The position numbers and the translations under genes were made by a program. Positions 8,688-18,800 of a stretch of 43,879 bases of DNA are shown here, piece by piece (position 1 is the stretch's first letter; every line of letters starts with the position of its first letter). The notes under the pieces were generated by a model that worked only from the letters and a program-made list of their open reading frames with translations, made no database searches and was not told the DNA's origin. The stretch comes from Methylococcales bacterium (GTDB lineage Bacteria > Pseudomonadota > Gammaproteobacteria > Methylococcales > Methylomonadaceae), in assembly GCA_028713145.1 (NCBI GenBank), contig JAQTOT010000002.1:1-43879 (forward strand). Reading direction: 5' to 3'.

Positions 8688-10979
8688 ATGAAAAAAATTA
8701 TTTACACCGTTTTCGCGTTCGCCGTTTCGCAATCAGTTTTAGCCGAAGACAAACCACAAGATTTAGGCATTATGAATGTGGTCGGTGTTTCACCACTTGG
8801 CGGCAGTATTGATGCGGATAAATTGCCAACGCCTGTGCAAACGGTTTCAAGTGAGCAACTCGAAAAAACGCAAACTATTTCGCTCGCCGATTACATCAAT
8901 CGTTATTTAGGCAGCGCACACGTCAACGAAGCGCAAAATAATCCGCTGCAACCTGATATTTCTTATCGCGGTTTTACTGCATCTCCGTTAATGGGTTTGC
9001 CACAAGGGCTTTCGACTTACGTTAATGGCGTGCGTTTTAACGAACCGTTTGGCGATACCGTGAATTGGGATTTATTGCCACAAGGTGCGATTGATTCGAT
9101 GGCAATGTATTCGTCCAATCCCGTTTATGGTTTGAATTCGCTTGGTGGCGCGATTGCAATTAAAACGAAAACAGGTTTTTCTTCGCCTAAACATCAAATC
9201 GAAACCTACGGCGGTTCATTCGGGCGGCATTCGGAAGAATTAACAAGCGGTTGGAATAACGGCACTTGGGGATATTTCGTTGACATCAATCATTTTCAAG
9301 AAGACGGCTGGCGCGATTTTTCACCAACTAAGGCAGATAGAGCTTTCGGAACACTCAGTTGGCGCGGCGATAAAGGTTCGCTCGATTTAATCTTGGGCGC
9401 AAATGATAACGATATGCGTGGCAATGGCCCCGCGCCTATTCAACTTTTAGCACAAAATCGCAGCGCGATTTTTACCCATTATGACCAAACAGTCACGCGG
9501 ATGTTTTTTTCTGAACTCTCTGGAAGTTATGACGTAACAGAAAATATCGAAGTTAGCGGCAATACTTATTTTCGTCAAAATAGAATGCGTACTTTTAACG
9601 GTGATAACAGTGACTATGGCGAATGTGCAGATGAAGAAAATGTAGGTTTGTTGTGTGGCGAAACGCCTGTGATTGATACAAATGGCAACACGGTTGCATT
9701 TGGTGATTCGGTAATTGGCGCAACACGAAATTCCAGCGCAACCCAAATGCGCGGTAAAGGCGGCACATTGCAAACCGCTTTTACGGGGGATTTATTCAAA
9801 CATGAAAATAATTTAACCGTCGGGGCAAGTTACGATAACGCTGAAACACATTTTGCTTCAAATACTGAATTGGGTTCATTAACGGCTAATAGAGGAACAG
9901 TCGGCAGTGGCATTTATGTAGATGAATCAAAGGTGCGTTTGCACGCAAACACGGAAACAGTTGGCGTATTTTTGAGTGACACGTTTTCGATTACAGACAA
10001 ACTCGCGGCAACTGTCGCAGGACGTTACAACCACATCAGCGTGGATATGAAAGACCAATATATCAATGACGCAGAAAAGAATTTGAATGGTAATCACGCT
10101 TTTGAACGTTTGAATCCATCGGCAGGTTTGACATATCAACTTTTGAAAAATGTGAATGTTTACGGAAACTATGCAGAATCAGCGCGTGCGCCAACACCCA
10201 TGGAACTCAGTTGCGCTGACCCGCAAGCTCCTTGTAAATTGCCAAATTCATTTTTGTCTGACCCACCATTAAATCAAGTGGTTGCAAAAACATGGGAAGG
10301 CGGATTTCGTGGTGATTTGAACTCGCTGATTGATGGTCGATGGAATTGGAATTTAGGATTTTTTCACGCCATTAACAACAACGATATTATTTTTCATCGT
10401 GCGGGAAATATCGCCAGTCAAGGTTATTTTAGTAATGTTGGACAAACCCGCCGCTACGGAATTGAAGCGGGAACATCGATGGATAAAGAAAGTGTGTTCA
10501 GTGCGATTGATGATTGGCACTTCAACACAAACTATACCTATCTTAATGCACGTTATTTGAACGGTTTCGACATCCAAAATCCGTTAAATCCAGACGAAAT
10601 TGTGCAAGTGCAAAAAGGCGACAAAATCCCTAGCATTCCTGAACACATTTTTAAAGCGGCGTTGAGTGTCGATTTATGGAAAAAAGTTTCATTAGGAATC
10701 AACGGAATGTACAGCGGACAGCAAGTGTTTCGTGGGGACGAAACTAATATGGCTAAACCCTTGTCAGGTTATTGGGTGTTCAATGGCACAGCAGAATATA
10801 AAATCACTGAAAACTTCGCGCTGTTTGGCAAGGTGAATAACCTCTTTGATACAAACTACAACACGTTTGGTGTTTATGGACAGGCAGATCAAGTGTTAGG
10901 TGCTGCGTATGATGATAGACGTTTTGTCTCACCTGCTGCGCCGCGTGCGGGTTGGATTGGTGTACGACTAAGCATGTAA
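8688..10979 (+). CDS. TonB-dependent outer membrane receptor
   Basis: Signal peptide, plug domain (PVQTVSSEQLEKTQTISLADYINRYLG...YRGFTASP...YVNGVRFNEPFGD...GLNSLGGAIAIKTK), TonB-dependent C-terminus ending in an aromatic-rich beta strand region. Confidence 0.93.
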   Translation: MKKIIYTVFAFAVSQSVLAEDKPQDLGIMNVVGVSPLGGSIDADKLPTPVQTVSSEQLEKTQTISLADYINRYLGSAHVNEAQNNPLQPDISYRGFTASPLMGLPQGLSTYVNGVRFNEPFGDTVNWDLLPQGAIDSMAMYSSNPVYGLNSLGGAIAIKTKTGFSSPKHQIETYGGSFGRHSEELTSGWNNGTWGYFVDINHFQEDGWRDFSPTKADRAFGTLSWRGDKGSLDLILGANDNDMRGNGPAPIQLLAQNRSAIFTHYDQTVTRMFFSELSGSYDVTENIEVSGNTYFRQNRMRTFNGDNSDYGECADEENVGLLCGETPVIDTNGNTVAFGDSVIGATRNSSATQMRGKGGTLQTAFTGDLFKHENNLTVGASYDNAETHFASNTELGSLTANRGTVGSGIYVDESKVRLHANTETVGVFLSDTFSITDKLAATVAGRYNHISVDMKDQYINDAEKNLNGNHAFERLNPSAGLTYQLLKNVNVYGNYAESARAPTPMELSCADPQAPCKLPNSFLSDPPLNQVVAKTWEGGFRGDLNSLIDGRWNWNLGFFHAINNNDIIFHRAGNIASQGYFSNVGQTRRYGIEAGTSMDKESVFSAIDDWHFNTNYTYLNARYLNGFDIQNPLNPDEIVQVQKGDKIPSIPEHIFKAALSVDLWKKVSLGINGMYSGQQVFRGDETNMAKPLSGYWVFNGTAEYKITENFALFGKVNNLFDTNYNTFGVYGQADQVLGAAYDDRRFVSPAAPRAGWIGVRLSM

Positions 10980-10980
10980 T

Positions 10981-11655
10981 TTACGTCTCAATTTTATAAC
11001 CCACGCCATAAACCGACTGAATAATCTCTTTGTCACCCGCAATTTTTTGCAGTTTATGGCGTAAATTTTTAACGTGCGTATCAACGGTTCTATCCGAAAT
11101 ATCACGCTCATCCTCATGCAACACATCAAGCAGCGTGGCGCGTGAATAGACTTTGCCACACTTATCCAGCAATGCCGCCAAAATCCGAAATTCACTCAGC
11201 GTTAAATCAAGCAAAACGCCTTCGTAATAAGCGTGCAACTTTTCTTTGTCCAAACTAAAACCTGCCACAACAGGCAATTCAGTTGAAAAATTTTGCAAAC
11301 GACGAAAAATCGCTTTAATTCGCGCTACGACTTCTTTTGCACTGTAAGGTTTGCAAATGTAATCGTCTGCGCCAATTTCTAACCCTTTCAAACGGTCTGT
11401 TTCGCCAATTCGCGCTGTAATCAAAAATAACGGCACGTTAGAAAATTCACGAATTTCTTTGCACAAACTAATCCCATCACGATGCGGCAACATGATGTCC
11501 ATCAAAATTAAATCAGGGGCGTGCTGCTTTACCCATTCCACCACGTTTAAACCGTCGTCAAGCCAATGACTTTCAAAACCTTCGTGGGTTAAATAATCGG
11601 TGAGTAACGCAGCCAATTTGGCTTCATCTTCAACAATTAGAATTTTTTTATTCAT
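10981..11655 (-). CDS. baeR: OmpR-family response regulator, BaeR-like
   Basis: MNKKILIVEDEAKLAALLTDYL...DLILMDIMLPHRDGISLCKEIR...GADDYICKPYSAKEVVARIKAIFRR; winged-helix C-terminus YGVGYKIE. Start chosen at MNKK inside the longer ORF. Confidence 0.88.
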   Translation of the reverse strand: MNKKILIVEDEAKLAALLTDYLTHEGFESHWLDDGLNVVEWVKQHAPDLILMDIMLPHRDGISLCKEIREFSNVPLFLITARIGETDRLKGLEIGADDYICKPYSAKEVVARIKAIFRRLQNFSTELPVVAGFSLDKEKLHAYYEGVLLDLTLSEFRILAALLDKCGKVYSRATLLDVLHEDERDISDRTVDTHVKNLRHKLQKIAGDKEIIQSVYGVGYKIET

Positions 11656-11674
11656 GGGTTCAGCTCCAAAAAAA

Positions 11675-13078
11675 TTAGGCTTTGGGCAATTCAATCACAA
11701 TTCGCACACCGCCTAAATCAGAATTTTCGGCAAAAATGATGCCGCCATGCGCGTTAACGATATTGCGGCAAATCGCAAGCCCCAAACCTGCACCGCCTGT
11801 TTCTCGATGACGTGATTTATCAACACGATGAAAACGCTCAAACAATAACGGTAATTCTTCTTCTGCTACATTCGGCGGACTGTCTTCGATGTAAATGATG
11901 AGGTGATTTTTTTCTTCAAACAAGCTGACACGGCACATTCCATTATCGTCAGTATAGCGGTAACTGTTTTCGAGTAAATTTGAAATGAGTTGAGCAAGAC
12001 GCATTGCGTCACCATTTACAAACGTATTCGTGCATTGCGCGTTGAAGGTTAATTGTATGGCGCGACTCGCAAAACGTGTTTGAAAAGTGGCAATGATAAT
12101 TTGGCAATGTGAGACCAATTCGAGGCGATTAAATTGGTAAGTGAGTGCGCCTAAATCCGAAAGCGACAATTGATATAAATCATCCACAAGGCGCGTGAGC
12201 GACAAAATTTCTTGTTCTAATGATTGCATTCGCTCTGGTGTCGGCGAGCGAACTCCATCAACGAGTGCTTCAATTTCGCCACGTAAAACGGCAAGCGGTG
12301 TGCGTAATTCATGCGAAATATCAGCAAGCCATTGTTGCCGTGCTTGTTCACTTTGCGCTAACGCGCGACTTAAAAAATTAAAATCTTGCGCCAAGGTTGC
12401 GAGTTCATCGCGTCCTTTTTCGGAAATTTGAATATCAAAATCTCCTGTTGCTAGCGAGCGCATTCCAGTGGTGATTTTTTTTAATGGCGATAAAATTTGC
12501 CGCGCCATGACAAATGCCAAAAACAGCGATAACAGCAAGGCAAACACCATAATCCACAAATAGCCTTGCAACTGACTTTCCATAAAATTAACCAATAACA
12601 AATCGGTAATTAACGGATTCGGTTTGATAATTAAAAAGCCAACGGTGGCATTTTTAGATTTAATGGGCAATTTGTATTCGTCAGTAAAATCAAACGGTTC
12701 AGGTGATTTTAAGACACCCATTACAGGGCGATTTTCATTATCGACAATGACCAAACGGTCAATATCAATCCATAAAGATTCAGTGCTAGGTTTTGATTGT
12801 GGAGTCAGCGTAGTTGTTGGCGTTTTTGCGAGCGAGGAATGTGTGACCCATCCAAACCACATTTCTTGATTGCGTAATTTGTCCCAACTGTTTTGTTGTT
12901 GAAAAAAACTGCCTAATTCAAGCGTGAAAGGTTCGATTTTTTGGAGTTCGATTTTTTGAAGATAAACCGTGAGACCTTGTTTGAAATTGAAATGCACCGC
13001 CAAAATAACCAAACTCAGCAGTAGCAACATCGTAGACAAAAAAAGGAGGAACAGTTTTTCAAACAATTTAAATTTCAT
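11675..13078 (-). CDS. baeS: Sensor histidine kinase, BaeS-like
   Basis: HAMP, DISHELRTPLAVLRGEIEALVDG H-box, N-box NLLENSYRYTD, G-box GGAGLGLAICRNIVNAHGG. Confidence 0.88.
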   Translation of the reverse strand: MKFKLFEKLFLLFLSTMLLLLSLVILAVHFNFKQGLTVYLQKIELQKIEPFTLELGSFFQQQNSWDKLRNQEMWFGWVTHSSLAKTPTTTLTPQSKPSTESLWIDIDRLVIVDNENRPVMGVLKSPEPFDFTDEYKLPIKSKNATVGFLIIKPNPLITDLLLVNFMESQLQGYLWIMVFALLLSLFLAFVMARQILSPLKKITTGMRSLATGDFDIQISEKGRDELATLAQDFNFLSRALAQSEQARQQWLADISHELRTPLAVLRGEIEALVDGVRSPTPERMQSLEQEILSLTRLVDDLYQLSLSDLGALTYQFNRLELVSHCQIIIATFQTRFASRAIQLTFNAQCTNTFVNGDAMRLAQLISNLLENSYRYTDDNGMCRVSLFEEKNHLIIYIEDSPPNVAEEELPLLFERFHRVDKSRHRETGGAGLGLAICRNIVNAHGGIIFAENSDLGGVRIVIELPKA

Positions 13079-13177
13079 GTCAGAAAACGGTTCCTCTAAA
13101 TGATGTCCCCAAGGAGGTATGGCTAAAGTCTAAAAGCCAAATGTGAAGAAATTATGGAGAAATCCTTTTTTTGTTGT

Positions 13178-14101
13178 TTAAGAATGTAATGTGCTAGCAA
13201 ATACATCGTGATAATGCGCGACTTGGTCGCCTGTAAGCAAAAATACGCCATCGCCACCACGTTCAAAATTGAGCCAATAAAACGGCACATCGGGAAATAG
13301 ATTTTGCAGTGTTTCTGCGCTGCTACCGACTTCAACAATTAAAATACCTTGTTCGTTTAAATAGTCTTTGGCATTCGTCAAAATTCGCAATACTAAATCT
13401 AATCCTGATTCACCACCTTTAAATGCCATATCTGGTTCAGCATGGAATTCAGGTGGTAATTCTTGCCATTCTTGCAGGGCAACATACGGTGGATTGCTGA
13501 TAATCACATCGTATTTAATTGGCGGTAATTTGTTGAATAAGTCTGACTGATACGTTGTCACTGTTTCGGAAAGCTGATGTTTTTCGATGTTAATTTCAGC
13601 CACTTCTAACGCATCTGGTGATAAATCCACTGCATCAACCATTGCATTTGGAAACGCATACGCACACGCAATTGCAATGCACGCGCTGCCCGTGCATAAA
13701 TCTAAAATGTGTTGCACATTTTCTTCTTCAACCCACGGTTCAAAGCGTTGTTCAATCAATTCGGCAACAGGTGAACGGGGAATTAAAACGCGCTCATCCA
13801 CATAAAACGATAAGCCCATAAAAATGGATTCTTTTGTTAAATACGCTGCAGGTACACGCTCGTTAATTCGACGTTTGATTAACTCGAAAACAGTTTTGCG
13901 TTCGTCATGCGTTAAGACGCAATCAAAAAAACTCGCGGACAAATGATAAGGTTGATTGACCGCAAATAGCACCAGCGCAACGGCTTCATCTAATGCCGTC
14001 GTTGTGCCTTGTCCAAAAGAAAGTTTTTCTGCCGTAAAACGGCTCGATGCCCAACGCATATAATCACGCAGGGTTGTTAAAGTAGTTAAAGTTTCGTTCA
14101 T
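13178..14101 (-). CDS. prmB: 50S ribosomal protein L3 glutamine methyltransferase
   Basis: VLIPRSPVAELIE, LDLCTGSACIAIACAYAFP, IISNPPYV motif, C-terminal FERGGDGVFLLT. Confidence 0.93.
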   Translation of the reverse strand: MNETLTTLTTLRDYMRWASSRFTAEKLSFGQGTTTALDEAVALVLFAVNQPYHLSASFFDCVLTHDERKTVFELIKRRINERVPAAYLTKESIFMGLSFYVDERVLIPRSPVAELIEQRFEPWVEEENVQHILDLCTGSACIAIACAYAFPNAMVDAVDLSPDALEVAEINIEKHQLSETVTTYQSDLFNKLPPIKYDVIISNPPYVALQEWQELPPEFHAEPDMAFKGGESGLDLVLRILTNAKDYLNEQGILIVEVGSSAETLQNLFPDVPFYWLNFERGGDGVFLLTGDQVAHYHDVFASTLHS

Positions 14102-14107
14102 AAAATT

Positions 14108-15508
14108 TTAGGGTAAAAGTTGTAAAGGCAACATTTTGTCAGGGTTGAGTAAGCCTTTCGGGTCAAATTGGCGTTTGATTGCTCGCATTAAATTCAGTGA
14201 TACGGCATCGAGTTCGCGGTCAACAAAATCACGTTTTTCAAGTCCAACACCGTGTTCGCCAGAAAGTGTGCCGTTGAGTTTTAACACTAACGAAAAAATT
14301 TCATCCAAACAAGCATGTGCTTTTTTGCTTTGAATGGGGTCGTCAGGGTCGAGCAATAAATTAACGTGAATGTTGCCATTGCCTGCGTGTCCGAAATTGA
14401 TAATCGGCAATTCATATTTTTTCGATAGCGCGTCTAACCCTGCAATTAACGTCGGCATTTCAGTCACAGGCACAACCACATCTTCGTTAATTTTTTTCGG
14501 TGCAACTTTACGCAGGGCAGGGGAGAGTGCTTTGCGTGTATCCCAAAGGGCTTTCACTTCAGCCGCATTTTTCGCCAAACGCATTGAAAGCAAACCGTCA
14601 TTGGTTGCCGCTTGCATGACCTTTTCAGCGGCATAATCCAAACCTTCGGCTTGACCATCGACTTCAATCATCAGCATCGCGCCTGCATTTTCAGGTAAAT
14701 CCGTTTGGGTGTAATGGCGAATCATGTTAATTGCATTGCCATCCATAAATTCTAACGCACATGGGACGACAGGTTGTGCCATGACTGCTGAAACCGCTTG
14801 CGCTGCATCGCCGACAGTTTTGTAAATCGCGCGAAGTGTTTTTTTCGCTTCGGGCAATGGCGTGAGTTTCAAAGTTGCTTCGGTAATAACGGCGAGTGTG
14901 CCTTCGCTGCCAATAATTAAACGTGTCAAATCGTAACCGACCACGCCTTTGCTGGTATAAACGCCGACGTTCATTTCTTCGCCAGCACCTGTGACCACAC
15001 GCAATCCCAAGGTATTTTCGCGTGGCGTGCCATATTTCACAGCTTTCGGGCCTGCTGAGTTGTAAGCTAAATTCCCACCAACGCTACAAAACGCTGCGCT
15101 GGTTGGGTCAGGTGACCAGAAAAAACCTTTGCTTTTGACGTAATCTTGAACTTCTTGATTGGTGATGCCTGTTTGCACTTTGATGTAACGATTATCAGGC
15201 GAAAAATCTAACACTTGTTTCATGCGTTCAAGCGATAAAACCAAACCGCCGTAAAGCGGCACGATTGCGCCCGTTGTTCCTGTTCCACGTCCACGCGCCG
15301 TAATATTGATTTCAAATTCATTGCACAGCTGAATGGTTGTTAAAACTTGTTCGTGCGTAGTAGCAAAAACGACGACCTGTGGCAAAGCGTGACGACGTGA
15401 ATTGTCGTAACCGTAAGTCCAGCATTCTTCAGGTTCGGTGAGAATATCATTTTTTGGAAAAACGCTTTTTAGGGCGTTTAGAAATTCGGTCGGAAGGTTT
15501 TGTTGCAT
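14108..15508 (-). CDS. FAD-binding oxidase, GlcD / D-lactate dehydrogenase family
   Basis: FAD_binding_4 region ITARGRGTGTTGAIVPLYGGLVLSLERM, SVGGNLAYNSAGPKAVKYG, C-terminal FGHAGNGNIHVNLL, GTLSGEHGVGLEKR. Confidence 0.92.
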   Translation of the reverse strand: MQQNLPTEFLNALKSVFPKNDILTEPEECWTYGYDNSRRHALPQVVVFATTHEQVLTTIQLCNEFEINITARGRGTGTTGAIVPLYGGLVLSLERMKQVLDFSPDNRYIKVQTGITNQEVQDYVKSKGFFWSPDPTSAAFCSVGGNLAYNSAGPKAVKYGTPRENTLGLRVVTGAGEEMNVGVYTSKGVVGYDLTRLIIGSEGTLAVITEATLKLTPLPEAKKTLRAIYKTVGDAAQAVSAVMAQPVVPCALEFMDGNAINMIRHYTQTDLPENAGAMLMIEVDGQAEGLDYAAEKVMQAATNDGLLSMRLAKNAAEVKALWDTRKALSPALRKVAPKKINEDVVVPVTEMPTLIAGLDALSKKYELPIINFGHAGNGNIHVNLLLDPDDPIQSKKAHACLDEIFSLVLKLNGTLSGEHGVGLEKRDFVDRELDAVSLNLMRAIKRQFDPKGLLNPDKMLPLQLLP

Positions 15509-15618
15509 AAAATTCTTTGGTTGCGTTGATTTTTTATCGGCAATTCTACGCGCTCTATTTTTGAAAAAAAGTGCTGAAGGGAAATGTCGTGTTCGGTAAT
15601 CAATAGGATTGAAATTTT

Positions 15619-15640
15619 TATTGTGATGATGGTCACAATT
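15619..15640. promoter_or_regulatory. Candidate CRP/Vfr-type operator
   Basis: ATTGTGATGATGGTCACAAT: perfect TGTGA-N6-TCACA palindrome in the divergent intergenic region between the glcD-like gene and the giant RTX gene. Confidence 0.6.
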
Positions 15641-15850
15641 CTACTCTGGTTTTTTTATGTACACTGAAGGTGAAATTTTTTTAAAATTATTTATGTTTTA
15701 GCGCAATGTGCCGATAGAAGGTTTAGGTGGTTTTTTGCATTCTTTAGGCATTAGTCGCAAATCGTCACAGTTTAAACATATTCGCACTCAAGGTGTTTTG
15801 CTTTATTTTCAAAGGCAAATTCGCCACATTTTTATTAAGGGGTTACTATC

Positions 15851-18800
15851 ATGGCAACAACAACCGCAACAACAGTCACAGCAGTAAAATTCGCAGATAC
15901 CTTAGATGTTGTTGGTTTATCACCAGAGCAAATCGCAAAATTTACTGAGAAAGATTTCGCAGCGTTTACTTCGCAGCAACAATCAGAACTAACTAATTCA
16001 CAGGTTAAAAATTTAACCATCAAACAAGTTGCCGCATTACCGCTTAAATTTGTCGAACCTGATACCGTAGCAGGTATCGATCCTAAAGCTTTGAGTGGTT
16101 TAGCATTGAACACATTAACTGTTGATCAATTTTCAGCTTTAACACCAGAGCAAATTAAAGGTGTTACTCCTGTGCAGTTCGGCACGTTAACTCCCGCACA
16201 AGCTGATGTGTTAAGTGATATGCAGGCTGCGTCTTTAAGTTCTACACAATTAGCTGCCTTTTCACCTAAAGCAGTGGCTGCTTTAATTCCTTCTACGGTT
16301 GAAGCTATTCCTGATGTTGCCATTTCAGGCTTTACGCCGACTAATATCATTGGTTTAACAACAGATACAATCAAAGCTTTAACCACAGGACAAGCGAGTG
16401 TTTTAACAGGCAAACAAATTGCTATGTTAAAAGTTGCTGTTGTTTCTGAAATGGAAGCAGAAGATCTAGCTGTTTTAACCCCAGACGCGCTAAGAGGTTT
16501 TACTAAACGTAATATTACAGGTCTTGCGCTTGATGCGTTGACACCTGAACAATTTGGCGCGTTGACTCCTACGCAAATTAAATTATTAACCGTCGCACAA
16601 TTAGGCAATTTAGATGCCGAATTCGCACCGCTATTTAGTGCAAAAGTGTTAATTGCCATGAGTGCAAATCAAATTGCGGCGATTCCTGTCACAATTATTG
16701 AAGCCTTAGATCCTTTAGCGATTAAAGGCTTTAGCGTCAAAAATATCAAAGGCTTAACGACTGAGCAATTAGCCGTATTAAATGTAGAACAGGCTGCCGT
16801 TTTAACAAAAAATCAAGTCGGCTCTTTAGATTCAACGCAAGTTGGTGCATTGAATGAATCTGTCATTACGGCATTAACGCCTATGGCATTTAAAGGTTTT
16901 TCAACGACCATTCTTGCACAATTACCTGCTGCCACATTAGCTGCATTAGATGAAAGCGTTGTTTCGACATTAACACCGACTCAAATTAACGCATTGGGTA
17001 CCGCACAAGCCGCCGCGTTGACGGGGTCGCAAATACAATTGATTAAACCTAGCGCATTTCAATCTCTTAGTGATGCTTCAATGGCAAAGTTAGGTTCAGA
17101 GGCGATTTCAAGCTTAACGACCGCGCAATTTGGCAAATTAAGTGCCACGCAACTCGAAAAATTTACACCCGTTCAAGCAGCTAGCTTTAGCTCAGATGTA
17201 AAAACTTGGTTAGCCGCTAAAAAATATGCCCTGATTGAAGGTGCAGATACTGTTTCAGGTGGTATTGAAACATCTAACACAATCGTCGGTTCATCACTTG
17301 CGGAAACTATCACTGCAGGCGCAGGCAATGACATTATTTCAACAGGTGGCATTACAGGTGACAGTATTGACGCTGGCGCAGGCAATGACATTATCACGCT
17401 AACGGCTTCAACAACGCTTGCGACGCATACCATTAAAGGTGGTGTGGGAACGGATACGTTAGTTTTCGGTGGCGTAGCTAGCGCTTTGACGAATGTGTCA
17501 GAAATTGAAAATTTAAAATTAACTACGGCAGCAAGTAATCAAACACTCGCGTTAGGCACAGGGGCAAACAATAGTTTTGCTACGATCGACGCAACGGTTT
17601 TAGCGGCTGGAAAAACGTTGACTTTAACAGGCTCTGTTGCCGATGTTGCCGTTTCACTTGTTGCAGGTAATTTAGACGCTTCAAACTACACTGCCGCATT
17701 GAAAGTCACTGCAACCACTGGTGATAACGATATTAGAACTAACTCAGGTGCGGATTCAATCGATGCAGGTGCTGGCAATGACACCATTTCAGCAGGCACA
17801 GGTCTTGATACCATCAAAGGTGGTGCAGGCGCGGATAAATTTGTCTTTGCAGCAGGTGATTCAGGTAGCCCTTCTGTTGGTTTTGATACGATTTCAGATT
17901 TCAGCGCAGCAGACGGTGACGTGATTGATTTTGGCAGTACCGCAATTACAATTGAACAAGCCACTGGAGCTTTAACGAGTGGCACGGCTCGCATTTCTGC
18001 AACAGGGCTAGCAACTTTTGCTGATTCTGATGACACGCTCGCTGATAAAATTGTTGCCGTGGAAAACGGGATTGCTAGCGGCACTTTAGTAGCAGGTGAA
18101 TCCGCGTTATTCCTTCATGGTACAGATTCTTATATCTTCATTTCTGATGCTGTTGCAGGTGTTGACGCAAATGATGTCTTGATTAAATTAGCAGGCGGTG
18201 GGACTGGTGGCGCGTTAGGCATTACAAATGGCGATATTGTTTCAGTCACAGGTTATACAACGACTGCTTTTGGTACTGCGGCAGCAGGTTTGACTGCCTC
18301 TAATGCCGTTTATATTTCTGATACAGGCGCAAATATCAATACAGCTCTTATTGAGGCATCTAACAGTAGCCCTTTACTTGGTGCGAACAATGCTACCCCT
18401 GCTTATCCAAACGCAGCAATCATCGACGGTATTGATGCAACAGACACTGACACAATCAGCATGACAGTCGGTCAAGAACAAGCACTGACTGCTGCAAAAT
18501 TATCTGCTGACGATACGATTCATATTGTGGACTCAGGCGCAAATATCGCCGCAAAAATCAGCGAATTAGTGGCTGATGTTGCAAAAATTGATTTACTTAA
18601 TGCAAGTGATAATGCTGTATCAATCACTTATGATGAGGCTCTTGCACTAAATGCAGCAAATTTAACGTTTGCAAGTGATGACGTTGTGACAATTACGGGC
18701 ATTTCCGATTCTCAAGTGTCTGCCGCTTCGGCATTAACTATTTCAGATTTGGGTGGCTCACGTCTTGTTTTAACAGGTGATGGAACAGTGAGCCTATCGC

